Below, piece after piece: positions 6,130 through 12,997 of a stretch of 12,997 nucleotides of DNA (its first letter is position 1; every line of letters begins with the position of its first letter). The stretch spans positions 1 to 12,997 of the forward strand of contig VBGE01000090.1 in NCBI GenBank assembly GCA_005880345.1, read 5' to 3'. Below the pieces are notes generated by a model. That model worked only from the letters and a program-made list of their open reading frames with translations. It did no database searches and was not told the DNA's origin. Made by a program: the position numbers and the translations under genes. This DNA is from Chloroflexota bacterium. GTDB lineage: Bacteria > Chloroflexota > Dormibacteria > Dormibacterales > Dormibacteraceae.

Positions 6130-7659
6130 GTGGCTAACACTAGCGGCAAGCTGCAGGAGCTCAAGAACATCCTCGCCGAGGTCTCGGACCTCGAGCGAGC
6201 GGCGGCGCTCCTCGAGTGGGACCAGGAAACCTACATGCCTCCGGGCGGCGTCCAGTCCCGCTCCGAGCAGTTCTCCACCCTGCTCCGACTGGCCCACGTG
6301 CGCTTCACCTCGGATGCGGTGGGCGGCCTGCTCGACGACCTCGAGGACGAGCTGGGAGGCCGGCCGTACGACTCCGACGAAGCGAGCCTCATGAGAGTCA
6401 CCCGGCGCGACTACGACCAGGCGCGCCGGCTCCCTGCCGACCTTGTCTCCGAGGCGGCTCGTGCCGGCTCGGTCGCCCAACCGCACTGGCAGAAAGCGCG
6501 CAAGGAGTCGAACTTCAGCCTCTTCGCTCCTTACCTGGAGAAGAACGTCGAGCTCAATCGGCGTATCGCAGACGCACTCGGTTACCAGGAGCGACCCTAC
6601 GACGCGCTCCTCGACCGCTACGAACCCGGCATGAAAACGGCCGACCTCGAGGCCATCTTCGAAGAGCTCAAGCGCGCCATCGTCCCCCTCATCGCGGATA
6701 TCGCGCGCAACGCCGACGCCATCGACGACCGGGTGCTGCACAAGGGCTTCGACCCCGACCTCCAGCTCGCGTACGCTGCCGACCTCGTCAAGCGACTCGG
6801 CTACGACATGGAGAGAGGCCGGCAGGACCTCTCGACCCATCCTTTCTCCTCGGCTTTCGGTCCCGGTGACGCGCGCATCACCACCCGCGTCTCCAGAGAC
6901 TTCTTCAACGAATGTCTCTTCGGCTCGATCCACGAATCTGGCCACGCCATGTACAACCAGGGCATGGGCCAGGACATCGACCGAACGCCGCTGTGGGGCG
7001 GCGCGTCGCCCGGGGTGCACGAGTCGCAGTCGCGGTTATGGGAGAACCTGGTCGGTCGCAGCCGGCCCTTCTGGCGCCACTTCTTCCCCAGCCTCCGCGC
7101 CACCTTCCCGGAGCCGCTGCACGGCGTCGACGAGGAGGTTTTCTACCGCGCGGTCAACCGCTCCTACCCTTCCTTCATTCGTGTCGAGGCGGACGAGGTC
7201 ACGTACAACATGCACGTCCTGCTCCGCTTCGAGCTCGAGAACGAGATGCTCGAAGGCACGCTCAAGGTCAAAGATCTACCCGAGGCCTGGAACTCCCGCG
7301 TCAAGTCCTACCTCGGGCTCAACGTGACGAACGACCGCGAAGGCGCGCTGCAGGACATCCATTGGTCCTCGGTCAGCTTCGGCATCTTCCCCGGCTACAC
7401 GATCGGCAACCTCGTCGGCGCGCAGCTGATGGAAAAGGCGCGCCAGGACCTCCCCGACCTCGACTCACAGGTCGAGCGGGGCGATTTCGCGCCCCTGCTG
7501 GGCTGGCTTCGACGAAGCGTCCATCGCCACGGCCGGAAGTTCACGCCGAACGAATTGCTCGAACGCGCCACCGGCAAGCCGCTGACCGCCGCGCCCTGGA
7601 TCGCGTACGTCCGGCAGAAATTCGGCGCGCTGTACGCGCTCCAGAAGGTCCCGAGCTAG
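6130..7659 (+). CDS. M32-family metallocarboxypeptidase (thermostable carboxypeptidase Taq-like)
   Basis: 509 residues, the standard length of the M32 family, cytosolic zinc/cobalt carboxypeptidases with broad C-terminal residue specificity. The metal site is SIHESGHAMYNQG with HESGH at residues 268-272 (H268 and H272 ligands, E269 general base) and the second conserved motif GVHESQSRLWENLVGRS at about 295-311, in which E298 supplies the third ligand. Other family blocks are LEWDQETYMPPGG near the N-terminus and RVEADEVTYNMHVLLRFELE and FPGYTIGNLVGAQL in the C-terminal half. GTG 6130 follows GGAGGGG at 6121-6127, a clear if tight Shine-Dalgarno. All catalytic residues are present, so it should be active. 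Its TAG stop shares the palindrome CTAG with the stop of the convergent HMG-CoA-lyase-like gene. Confidence 0.96.
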   Translation: MANTSGKLQELKNILAEVSDLERAAALLEWDQETYMPPGGVQSRSEQFSTLLRLAHVRFTSDAVGGLLDDLEDELGGRPYDSDEASLMRVTRRDYDQARRLPADLVSEAARAGSVAQPHWQKARKESNFSLFAPYLEKNVELNRRIADALGYQERPYDALLDRYEPGMKTADLEAIFEELKRAIVPLIADIARNADAIDDRVLHKGFDPDLQLAYAADLVKRLGYDMERGRQDLSTHPFSSAFGPGDARITTRVSRDFFNECLFGSIHESGHAMYNQGMGQDIDRTPLWGGASPGVHESQSRLWENLVGRSRPFWRHFFPSLRATFPEPLHGVDEEVFYRAVNRSYPSFIRVEADEVTYNMHVLLRFELENEMLEGTLKVKDLPEAWNSRVKSYLGLNVTNDREGALQDIHWSSVSFGIFPGYTIGNLVGAQLMEKARQDLPDLDSQVERGDFAPLLGWLRRSVHRHGRKFTPNELLERATGKPLTAAPWIAYVRQKFGALYALQKVPS

Positions 7660-8546
7660 CTCCGGTAGGGATAGTCGCCCGCGCGGGCGAGCATCCCCGG
7701 CAGCTCCTTGCCGAGCTCGCTGCCCAGCCAACGCGAGGTGGCGATGAGTGCGTCAAGGTCGATGCCCGTTTCCACGCCCAGTCCCCGCAGCAGGTAGACC
7801 AGGTCTTCCGTGGCGATGTTCCCAGTGGCGTTGGGCGCGAACGGGCAGCCGCCTGCGCCGCCCACCGACGCGTCCAGCGAAACGACGCCCTCGTCGAGCG
7901 CCGCGACTGCGTTGGCGTAACCGGTGTTGCGCGTGTTGTGAAAGTGGGCGCCGACTGAAGCCCCCAGCTCGCGCGCGCCGCGCACGAGCTCGTGCACCTG
8001 CGACGGCACGCCGACCCCGATCGTGTCCGCCAGGCACACCTCGTCTGGCGGGATCGCCATCAGCCGCTCGACGATCTTCAGAACACGCTCGGCCGACACC
8101 GGGCCGTCGAAGGGACTCCCGAATGACACGCTGATCGTCACCGTGATCGGCATCCGGTCAGCGCGTGCTTTGGCGACCAGCGACAGAGCGGTCCTCAAGC
8201 CTTCCTCGGTTGTCGCGTTCTGGTTGCGACGCCCGAACTCGTCTCCGGCGGAGAACGCATAGTGAACCTCGTCAACGCCTGACGCGATGGCGCGGTCGTA
8301 CCCCTTCTCATTCAGAACCAGCCCCGCGTACACGACGCCCGGCTTGCGGCGCAATGCGGCCATCACTTCTTCCGCGCCCGCCATCTGCGGGACGGCCTTC
8401 GGGTTGACGAAGCTCGCCGCCTCCATGCGCTTCAGACCCGCGGCCGCGAGCCGGTTACACAGCTCGGCGCGCGCATGAGGCGCCAGCGTCTTTGCCTCGT
8501 TCTGAAGCCCGTCGCGCGGCCCGACGTCGCAGACGATCAATGCCAC
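7656..8546 (-). CDS. mvaB: Hydroxymethylglutaryl-CoA lyase family protein
   Basis: 296 residues with a full HMGL-like TIM barrel. HMG-CoA lyase splits HMG-CoA into acetoacetate and acetyl-CoA in leucine degradation. Visible signatures are DVGPRDGLQNE (R11, D12), ASFVNPKAVPQMAGAEEVM, ISVSFGSPFDGPV, LADTIGVGVPSQV, the metal-binding GAHFHNTRNTGYAN (H201, H203), and GGAGGCPFAPNATGNIATED, whose C234 is the loop catalytic Cys typical of true HMG-CoA lyases and not of isopropylmalate or homocitrate synthases. GTG 8546 begins 19 bp after the stop of the broken phosphoesterase on the same strand; no Shine-Dalgarno is seen. No other leucine-catabolism gene (methylcrotonyl-CoA carboxylase, methylglutaconyl-CoA hydratase) is in the window, so the physiological substrate is inferred from family only. 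Confidence 0.92.
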   Translation of the reverse strand: MALIVCDVGPRDGLQNEAKTLAPHARAELCNRLAAAGLKRMEAASFVNPKAVPQMAGAEEVMAALRRKPGVVYAGLVLNEKGYDRAIASGVDEVHYAFSAGDEFGRRNQNATTEEGLRTALSLVAKARADRMPITVTISVSFGSPFDGPVSAERVLKIVERLMAIPPDEVCLADTIGVGVPSQVHELVRGARELGASVGAHFHNTRNTGYANAVAALDEGVVSLDASVGGAGGCPFAPNATGNIATEDLVYLLRGLGVETGIDLDALIATSRWLGSELGKELPGMLARAGDYPYRS

Positions 8547-8565
8547 ATAGATAAGGTAGTGGCGC

Positions 8566-9253
8566 TTACTTGATGAGGTCGCTCATCGGCGACGCCTGCG
8601 CCGCCTGACCCAGCCGCCCGACCCCAAGCAGGTCCTCGACAGTGGCCAGCAGCGAGTAGTGCGTGTACATCCTGTTGCTGGTCTTGTGGCCGGCATTAGG
8701 CGAGATCACCAGGTTCAGCACGCGATTGGTGGGACCGTTGTCGTCCTCGTCCCAGGTGATGAACAGCGCTCCGTTCGACTTCCATGCCTGCGACGCGGTG
8801 ATCTGGGGCACCACTTCGGCCAGCCACTGATCACCCGTCGCGACCGAGCAGTCGTGCGTGTCGTGGCAGCGGTCCGGCGTGATCCAGGAAAAGCGGGGCA
8901 CGGAGCCGCCAAGGTCTGGCGCGAGTGATGTGAACGGCACGACGTTCGAGGGGCACGCGCCGCCGTAGAACGCGAACGGGTTGTGACCGGGGTCGTACGG
9001 GACCGGGCTGTGCAGGCAACCCGCGCTCGTCAACCCCTCCATGTACGCGCGCCAGGAAACCCCTGCATTGGTGAGCTGCGTGCCGAGGTCCTGCTTGGGC
9101 AGCACGTGGTAGCTGTCGTTCTGGACACCCCTCAACCGAATGGTTTTCCATGACGATCACGAAAACGTGTCGGGCCTGGGGCGCCGGCAGCGGGTTACGG
9201 GTGGCACCGCAAGCGACCGCCACGGCAACGACAGCGGCGGCCCACGCCCTCAT
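8566..9253 (-). pseudogene. Phosphoesterase-family (acid phosphatase/phospholipase C-like) lipoprotein, frameshifted and internally deleted
   Basis: Starting at ATG 9253, the minus strand encodes a secretion or lipoprotein signal (RAWAAAVVAVAVACG) and then HVFVIVMENHS, the N-terminal motif of the AcpA/PLC phosphoesterase family. The frame breaks at the G4 run 9128-9131. The rest is one frame over: NDSYHVLPKQDLGTQLTNAG, SWRAYMEGL, PRFSWITPDRCHDTHDC, LFITWDEDDNGPTNRV and the C-terminal HYSLLATVEDLLGVGRLGQA, ending at 8566. Removing one G would rejoin the frames as ENHS-VEG-VQNDSYH. Family members normally have about 40-50 residues between the ENHS motif and DLGTQL, including the THPSLPNY-type segment with the catalytic Ser/Thr. 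That segment is missing here, so even a frame-corrected product should be inactive. The late metal-site region (WDEDD) is intact. Confidence 0.72.
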
Positions 9254-9282
9254 CCCACAGCCGAGGTTACCGAGTCGGATCC

Positions 9283-9771
9283 TCAGGCAGCTTTGAGACG
9301 GACGACGGGGATCTCGCGGTCGGTCTTCTTTGGGTATTCGCCATAGCGCGGCGCGATCGCCGCGATCTTCGCCAGCGCCGCCTCGCGCTCGGCGCCCTGC
9401 AACAGGCCGGGGACGACCCTGATCTTTCGATTCCCGACCTCCAGCCACACTCGGTCCGGGTTCTTGGCCAGGTTGAAGAACCAGTGCGGGTGACTCGAAG
9501 CGCCGCTCTTGGAGGCAACCACGATCCACGTGCCGTCGCTCTCCTCGAATCCACCCAGCACCGTTGTGTGCTCGTGGCCTGTCCTGGCCCCCACCGTCGT
9601 CAGCAGCACGACTGGGAACCCCATCATCTCGGGCGGGGTCCGGCCGGCGGTGCGTCGGTAACGCGCGATCTGCAGGTTCATGACCGGCTTGAGGATCCTC
9701 ATCACCACGCCGCCCCACGGCACCCACGCCCCGCGCGTGCCTTGCGGCGGGATCTCGATCGGGTCAGGCAT
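9283..9771 (-). CDS. DDN-type (F420-dependent nitroreductase/quinone reductase family) protein
   Basis: 162 residues, the second member of this family in the window. Core signatures are VVLLTTVGARTGHEHTTVLGG (about residues 54-74; the VGARTG loop is the cofactor-phosphate contact), IVVASKSGASSHPHWFFNLA (about 83-102), KNPDRVWLEVGNRKIRVV, and the terminal REIPVVRLK strand. ATG 9771 overlaps by 8 bp the TGA that would end the frame-corrected upstream lipoprotein, suggesting translational coupling. The broken phosphoesterase starts 29 bp downstream. The substrate is unknown; F420 dependence is inferred from the family. Confidence 0.87.
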   Translation of the reverse strand: MPDPIEIPPQGTRGAWVPWGGVVMRILKPVMNLQIARYRRTAGRTPPEMMGFPVVLLTTVGARTGHEHTTVLGGFEESDGTWIVVASKSGASSHPHWFFNLAKNPDRVWLEVGNRKIRVVPGLLQGAEREAALAKIAAIAPRYGEYPKKTDREIPVVRLKAA

Positions 9772-9795
9772 GCCCTGGATTATCGGCCGTGGCTG

Positions 9796-10659
9796 TCACG
9801 ACCGCTGCGTTCGTCGCCTGTCCCGTGATCGTGCACGAGACGGTGGCCGTCGAGTTGAAGCCGACGAGGAGGGTCCCTTGGCGCCGATCGTCCCACCCAG
9901 GTTCTTGACGCGTGCCGAGACCACGCAAGGCGACCCGCAGGCCGAGGTGTCGACAGACAGCACCGTGTAGATCGGCGGCAAAGTGGAGAGGTTGGCGAAA
10001 TCGATCACGTCCTTCGGCGCGACGATGCCGAAGTCGCGACCGACGTTGCTGTAGTGCAGGTCGGCGTCCGTCAGCCCGTCGATCTCCACACCCGGCTTCA
10101 GCCGGACGCGAAGCAGGCGGTACGGCGGCGCGGACGCGATGAACACGTCGGCCCTGGTGCCCGAAAGCTCGACGGAGTCGACGCCGTCGATAGATTGGTG
10201 ATCGGTGCGCCGATTCGCCGCCGAGCCCAGGAAGGTCGCCCGGAACGCCGTCCCATCGGTGAAGTCGGGCATGGTCGGTACGAGCGACACGGTGTCCTTC
10301 CACCACGCGCTGCCTGCCGCCTGGGCGAGCCCCGGTACGGCCGAGCTTTGTCCCAGGCGCTGGGCCAGAAACTCCTGGCCGCGGAAGTAGCCGTCCTTGG
10401 CAATGACGATGGCTTCCAGTTTCGTCCCCTCGCCGTTGAGGACCAGGTGGCGGGCGTCGGGACGCGAGAACTGCTCGTCGATCGTCCACTGCTTGGTCGA
10501 CGCCTTGTACTGGCCGGAGAGCTCGTAGCCGGCAGAGGAGCTCAACATGTCCGCCGTCCCTCTCTCCAGAGCCCGAGTGGCCGGCAGGCCAAGTGGATCG
10601 CAGGCGGCAAGGGCCAGAATGGCCATCACAACCGCCAGGACGGAACCCGGAGTCTTCAT
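9796..10659 (-). CDS. Predicted lipoprotein, C-terminus frameshifted (intact frame would end at 9764)
   Basis: A 287-residue open frame beginning MKTPGSVLAVVMAILALAAC with a perfect lipobox (LAAC, C20 lipidated), so it is exported and anchored. The mature part has beta-rich sequence (YELSGQYKASTKQWTIDEQF, LEAIVIAKDGYFRG, LRVRLKPGVEIDGL) reminiscent of LppX/LprG or LolA-like lipid-binding lipoproteins; this is only a resemblance. After VVSARVKNLGGTIGAKG the frame turns into Ser/Arg-rich nonsense. From the G3 run at 9875-9877, the next frame reads TLLVGFNSTATVSCTITGQA to a TGA at 9764, a sensible CARDB-like beta domain. One added G restores a protein of about 297 residues. ATG 10659 is divergent from the RnfD-like gene. 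No obvious Shine-Dalgarno. Confidence 0.75.
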   Translation of the reverse strand: MKTPGSVLAVVMAILALAACDPLGLPATRALERGTADMLSSSAGYELSGQYKASTKQWTIDEQFSRPDARHLVLNGEGTKLEAIVIAKDGYFRGQEFLAQRLGQSSAVPGLAQAAGSAWWKDTVSLVPTMPDFTDGTAFRATFLGSAANRRTDHQSIDGVDSVELSGTRADVFIASAPPYRLLRVRLKPGVEIDGLTDADLHYSNVGRDFGIVAPKDVIDFANLSTLPPIYTVLSVDTSACGSPCVVSARVKNLGGTIGAKGPSSSASTRRPPSRARSRDRRRTQRS

Positions 10660-10706
10660 GCGACTGATTCCAGTAACGGCATGATCGGGCGTCCCGTTAT
10701 CCGACC
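10660..10706. promoter_or_regulatory. Divergent promoter region with TAACGG/CCGTTA inverted repeat
   Basis: 47 bp lie between the lipoprotein and RnfD-like starts. TAACGG at 10674-10679 is mirrored by CCGTTA at 10694-10699 with 14 bp between. The arms contain CGTTAC (minus) and CGTTAT (plus), either paired -10-like elements for divergent transcription or a dyad operator. No Shine-Dalgarno precedes either start. Such a short dyad could arise by chance. Confidence 0.3.
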
Positions 10707-12401
10707 ATGACGACGTCCCGCCTGCCGGAGCGCAAGGGCAGGAGCGTGCGGCTCTTTGGCCGCAACTATCCCGTCCTGCTGCCCAGCCTCCGCGATCCGC
10801 GGCTCCACGTCGCGGCGGTCTTGCTGACCCTCCAGCTGCTGGGCCAGACGGTGCTGGATTTCCGGCTCTCGATCGCCCAGATCCTGATCTGCCTGGCGGT
10901 CGGCGCCTTGATCGAGTTCGGCGTCGCCTTCCTGAAGGACAGGGTCATCCTGTGGCCGGCGAGCGGCCTGCTCACCGGCAACAGCACGGCGTTCATCCTC
11001 CGCGTGCCAGGCACTTTCCACGGCCAGTGGTGGAGCACGCACGGGATCTGGATCTTCATCGGTGTCGTCGCCATCTCGATGGCGTCGAAGTACATCATCC
11101 GCTGGCGCGGCCGCCACATCTTCAACCCCTCCAACCTCGGGCTCGTGCTCGCCTTCGTGATCCTCGGCCCGAACTACACCGAGCCGCAGGATCTGTGGTG
11201 GATCCCGATGGGGCCCTGGATGATCGTCACGTACGCGATCCTCATCGGGGGCGGCCTGCTCATCGCCCGCGAGCTGAAGCTGCTCGGTCTGGTGCTGGGC
11301 TATATGGGCGGGTTTGCGCTTTTCACTGCCGTCGCCCTGCTGCCGGTGCCCGATCACTGCATGATCGCGAGCTGGTATGCGACGCCGATCTGCGGCCCCC
11401 AGCTGTGGCAGATCCTGGTCACCTCACCCGAGGTCCTGATCTTCGCGTTCTTCATGGTCCCCGACCCGCGCACGGTACCCGACGGACAGGTGGGACGGTT
11501 TGTCTTTGGGGTACTCGTCGCCCTCCTCTCTGTGGTGCTGCTCGGCCCGACCACGCTCGAGTTCTGGACCAAGACCGCCATCCTCGGCAGCCTGGTCTTC
11601 GCCTGCGCGGGCCGATTTGCCCTGGCTCGCCTGCTCGAACCTCTGGAAGGCGCAGGAGGACCTTTCCGCACCCTCGGCCGGCTGGGCTGGGCCGCGCCGG
11701 CTGTGCTGGGCGTCTCGCTGCTGCTGCTGGCTGCCCTGCCCGTGTCCGCCGAGCTTTCGCTGCACGGCACCGAGCCCGCGCCAGAGCTGCCGGATGGGAC
11801 TGTCCCGACGCTGACTCTCACCGTCGGGTCGGGCCCGGACCTCGGCAGCTGGACGGTCAACGCCGCCGGGTCGGCCCTGCCGCCGCCGAGCACCGGCCCG
11901 AGCAGCGCCAGCGCGCGCATATGGGTCTTGCCTTCGATTCCCTCGGCGTCCATCCCGGACAACGTCCGCGCTTTCGACCAGTCGATGGACCAGGCTACCG
12001 CGGACAGGTGGGCACACGACCTGGTGCTCGACCTGATGATCGAGTCCGAGGCACGGCGCGCCCATGACCTCGGCCTGGCGTCGCAGGGGGCGGTGCCCGA
12101 TGCGCTGGCCGAGTTCACCGACGTGATCAACGCGGATATCGCTGCGTCGAAGTCGGTGGAGAAGACCTACAGCTTCGATCGCGTTCAGCTGCAGCTGTTC
12201 CTGCCGAAGTTCAGCTCGCAGGCACGGCGGTTGATCGGTGTGACGCTGCACGGCACGACGACGTTGATCACGCGGGACGCTTCAGGCAAGGTCGTTTCGC
12301 AGCTGACGCAGTCTTATGCGAAGAGCTGGGGCCTCACGCTGCCAAATCCGGGCTCACCCTGGGTGATCGGAAACGACTTCACCGACCTTACCCCGGCCTA
12401 G
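10707..12401 (+). CDS. RnfD/NqrB-like (UnbU-type) membrane protein with C-terminal soluble domain
   Basis: 564 residues. Residues about 33-347 hold roughly ten hydrophobic helices with RnfD/NqrB-family features: ILWPASGLLTGNSTAFILR (about 81-99), GRHIFNPSNLGLVLAFVILG (135-154; FNPSN 139-143 matches the family FNPAA/S-type motif) and SPEVLIFAFFMVPDPRT (240-256), which corresponds to the RnfD FMATDPVT segment. The S/T-G-A-T/S flavinylation motif of RnfD and NqrB is not visible, and no other Rnf or Nqr subunit is nearby. It is therefore probably not part of a Na+-pumping Rnf complex; stand-alone relatives include UnbU-type proteins of actinobacteria. Residues about 350-564 form a polar domain after the last helix, beginning with a Pro/Ser-rich linker; I do not recognise its fold. 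The last 14 bp overlap the convergent AhpD-like gene. Confidence 0.8.
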   Translation: MTTSRLPERKGRSVRLFGRNYPVLLPSLRDPRLHVAAVLLTLQLLGQTVLDFRLSIAQILICLAVGALIEFGVAFLKDRVILWPASGLLTGNSTAFILRVPGTFHGQWWSTHGIWIFIGVVAISMASKYIIRWRGRHIFNPSNLGLVLAFVILGPNYTEPQDLWWIPMGPWMIVTYAILIGGGLLIARELKLLGLVLGYMGGFALFTAVALLPVPDHCMIASWYATPICGPQLWQILVTSPEVLIFAFFMVPDPRTVPDGQVGRFVFGVLVALLSVVLLGPTTLEFWTKTAILGSLVFACAGRFALARLLEPLEGAGGPFRTLGRLGWAAPAVLGVSLLLLAALPVSAELSLHGTEPAPELPDGTVPTLTLTVGSGPDLGSWTVNAAGSALPPPSTGPSSASARIWVLPSIPSASIPDNVRAFDQSMDQATADRWAHDLVLDLMIESEARRAHDLGLASQGAVPDALAEFTDVINADIAASKSVEKTYSFDRVQLQLFLPKFSSQARRLIGVTLHGTTTLITRDASGKVVSQLTQSYAKSWGLTLPNPGSPWVIGNDFTDLTPA

Positions 12402-12972
12402 CCGCCGCAGGCACGCCCTCCGGCTCGTACATGGCGGGAGGTTCGATGCCGAATGTGTCGGCCAGCCTCACGAACAGGTTGAACAGCGCGGCGTCGTAAG
12501 CCGCCTCCGCGATCTGCTCCTCGCTCCACCCCGCGTCGCGCAGACCCTGCACCTGGTCGTCGGTGACTCGGTAGGCGTGTTTGGTGATCGTCTCGACGAA
12601 CTCCAGAAGCAGGCGGTGTGGCTGGTCGAGCCCAGCCGCGTCAAGATCTCCGCTTCGCAGCGCCTCAGCCGTTCTCGTGTACGACTCGCCCTGCAACTGC
12701 AGGAACCACGTGTGTGAGCTGAGTCAATACCGGCAGCGATTCAGCGCCGACACGTACGACGCGATCATCTCGTGCTCGGCACGGGTGAGCGCTCCGTCAG
12801 TGAAATGCATCGCCGACGCTGCATTGATCGCCGCGAGAAAGTCCGGCCGCAGGCTCATCGTGCGCAGGATGTCAGGCACGACGCGGGCCACGCTGTTGGC
12901 CTTCGCTCCGGCGTACAGCTCGGCCAGGCGGCCGGTTGCCTCCGACTCGTCGACCATCTTGATGCGAGCCAT
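12388..12972 (-). CDS. AhpD/CMD-family peroxidase-related candidate selenoprotein (in-frame TGA at 12724-12726)
   Basis: One continuous frame of 194 codons broken only by TGA at codon 83. Upstream it reads LTRAEHEMIASYVSALNRCRY; after the TGA it reads LSSHTWFLQLQGESYTRTAE and continues through LLLEFVETITKHAYRVTDDQ and AAYDAALFNLFVRLADTFGI to TAA at 12388. Both halves are typical AhpD/carboxymuconolactone-decarboxylase-fold sequence, a family of peroxide-linked thiol redox proteins. Spacing matches the AhpD active site (E118, C130, C133, H137 in M. tuberculosis): here E68, C80, TGA83, H87. The TGA thus replaces the second redox Cys, as expected for selenocysteine in a CxxU motif. A SECIS-like hairpin follows. 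Without Sec insertion, translation gives an 82-residue stub. Alternatives are a nonsense mutation or a TGC-to-TGA base error. ATG 12972 is chosen; the purine tract upstream is distant. Confidence 0.8.
12688..12706 (-). promoter_or_regulatory. Candidate bacterial SECIS hairpin
   Basis: Within the coding sequence, 20 nt after the TGA, CCTGC-AGTT-GCAGG (12703 down to 12690) forms a 5-bp stem (6 bp if A-T also pairs) with an apical loop containing G-U. It can extend below with T-G and G-C pairs (GT at 12706-12705 with GC at 12689-12688) if one T at 12704 is bulged. A bulged U and a loop GU are the features SelB recognises in E. coli fdhF. The distance from the TGA to the loop is about 25 nt. Folded by eye only. 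Confidence 0.5.
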
Positions 12973-12997
12973 CTGGCGGGGAAACGCCCCCTGCCCA

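Noticed and set aside
6058..7020. Minus-strand open frame of 320 codons opposite the carboxypeptidase
   Set aside because: It runs through the tRNA-Arg gene and is antisense to the HESGH-containing M32 gene; it shows no family motifs.
12388..12696. Separate small CMD-domain gene starting at TTG 12696
   Set aside because: It lacks the redox motif and a Shine-Dalgarno, and is in the same frame as the upstream part with family-like sequence between TGA and TTG. It is better read as one gene with an internal TGA.

Overview
This 13.0 kb stretch comes from a GC-rich bacterial chromosome with very tight gene packing. Neighbouring genes share overlapping stops, and several lack Shine-Dalgarno sequences. 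Two predicted F420-dependent (DDN-type) reductases, a UnbU/RnfD-like membrane protein, SCIF-free lipoprotein genes and possible leaderless starts suggest an actinobacterium or a Chloroflexota/Dormibacterota-type soil lineage. This is inference: no marker gene in the window fixes the taxon. I see no mobile element, phage gene or CRISPR array.

Layout. (1) Positions 1-2890, minus strand: a metal-ion operon reading CDF-type cation transporter, then a stand-alone PRC/MgtE-N/CBS cytosolic protein, then an NRAMP-family transporter that runs off the left edge. The NRAMP binding-site residues are of the non-canonical, Mg2+-transporter-like type. (2) 2927-5084: a HEAT-like protein with a histone-H1-like Lys/Ala/Pro tail; a convergent F420/DDN-family reductase; and a translationally coupled pair of small proteins (one membrane-anchored, one soluble) that share a domain. 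A terminator follows. (3) 5175-7659: an EamA/DMT transporter without a canonical start codon, a tRNA-Arg(TCT) on the minus strand, and an M32 metallocarboxypeptidase. (4) 7656-10659, minus strand: a lipoprotein (frameshifted near its C-terminus), a second DDN-family reductase, a broken phosphoesterase with an apparent internal deletion, and an HMG-CoA-lyase-family protein, all closely spaced. (5) 10707-12401, plus: an RnfD/UnbU-like membrane protein with a long soluble C-terminal domain. (6) 12388-12972, minus: an AhpD/CMD-family peroxidase-related protein interrupted by an in-frame TGA.

The most interesting signal is that last gene. The in-frame TGA lies exactly at the second position of the AhpD redox motif, giving C-R-Y-TGA-L-S-S-H instead of CxxC-x3-H. 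The reading frame continues in the same phase for another 111 codons of clear family sequence. A GC-rich hairpin with a G-U-containing apical loop begins about 18 nt after the TGA, as expected for a bacterial SECIS element. I read this as a candidate selenoprotein, with Sec replacing the second redox cysteine. Selenocysteine machinery (selA, selB, selC, selD) is not in the window, so the claim depends on the rest of the genome.
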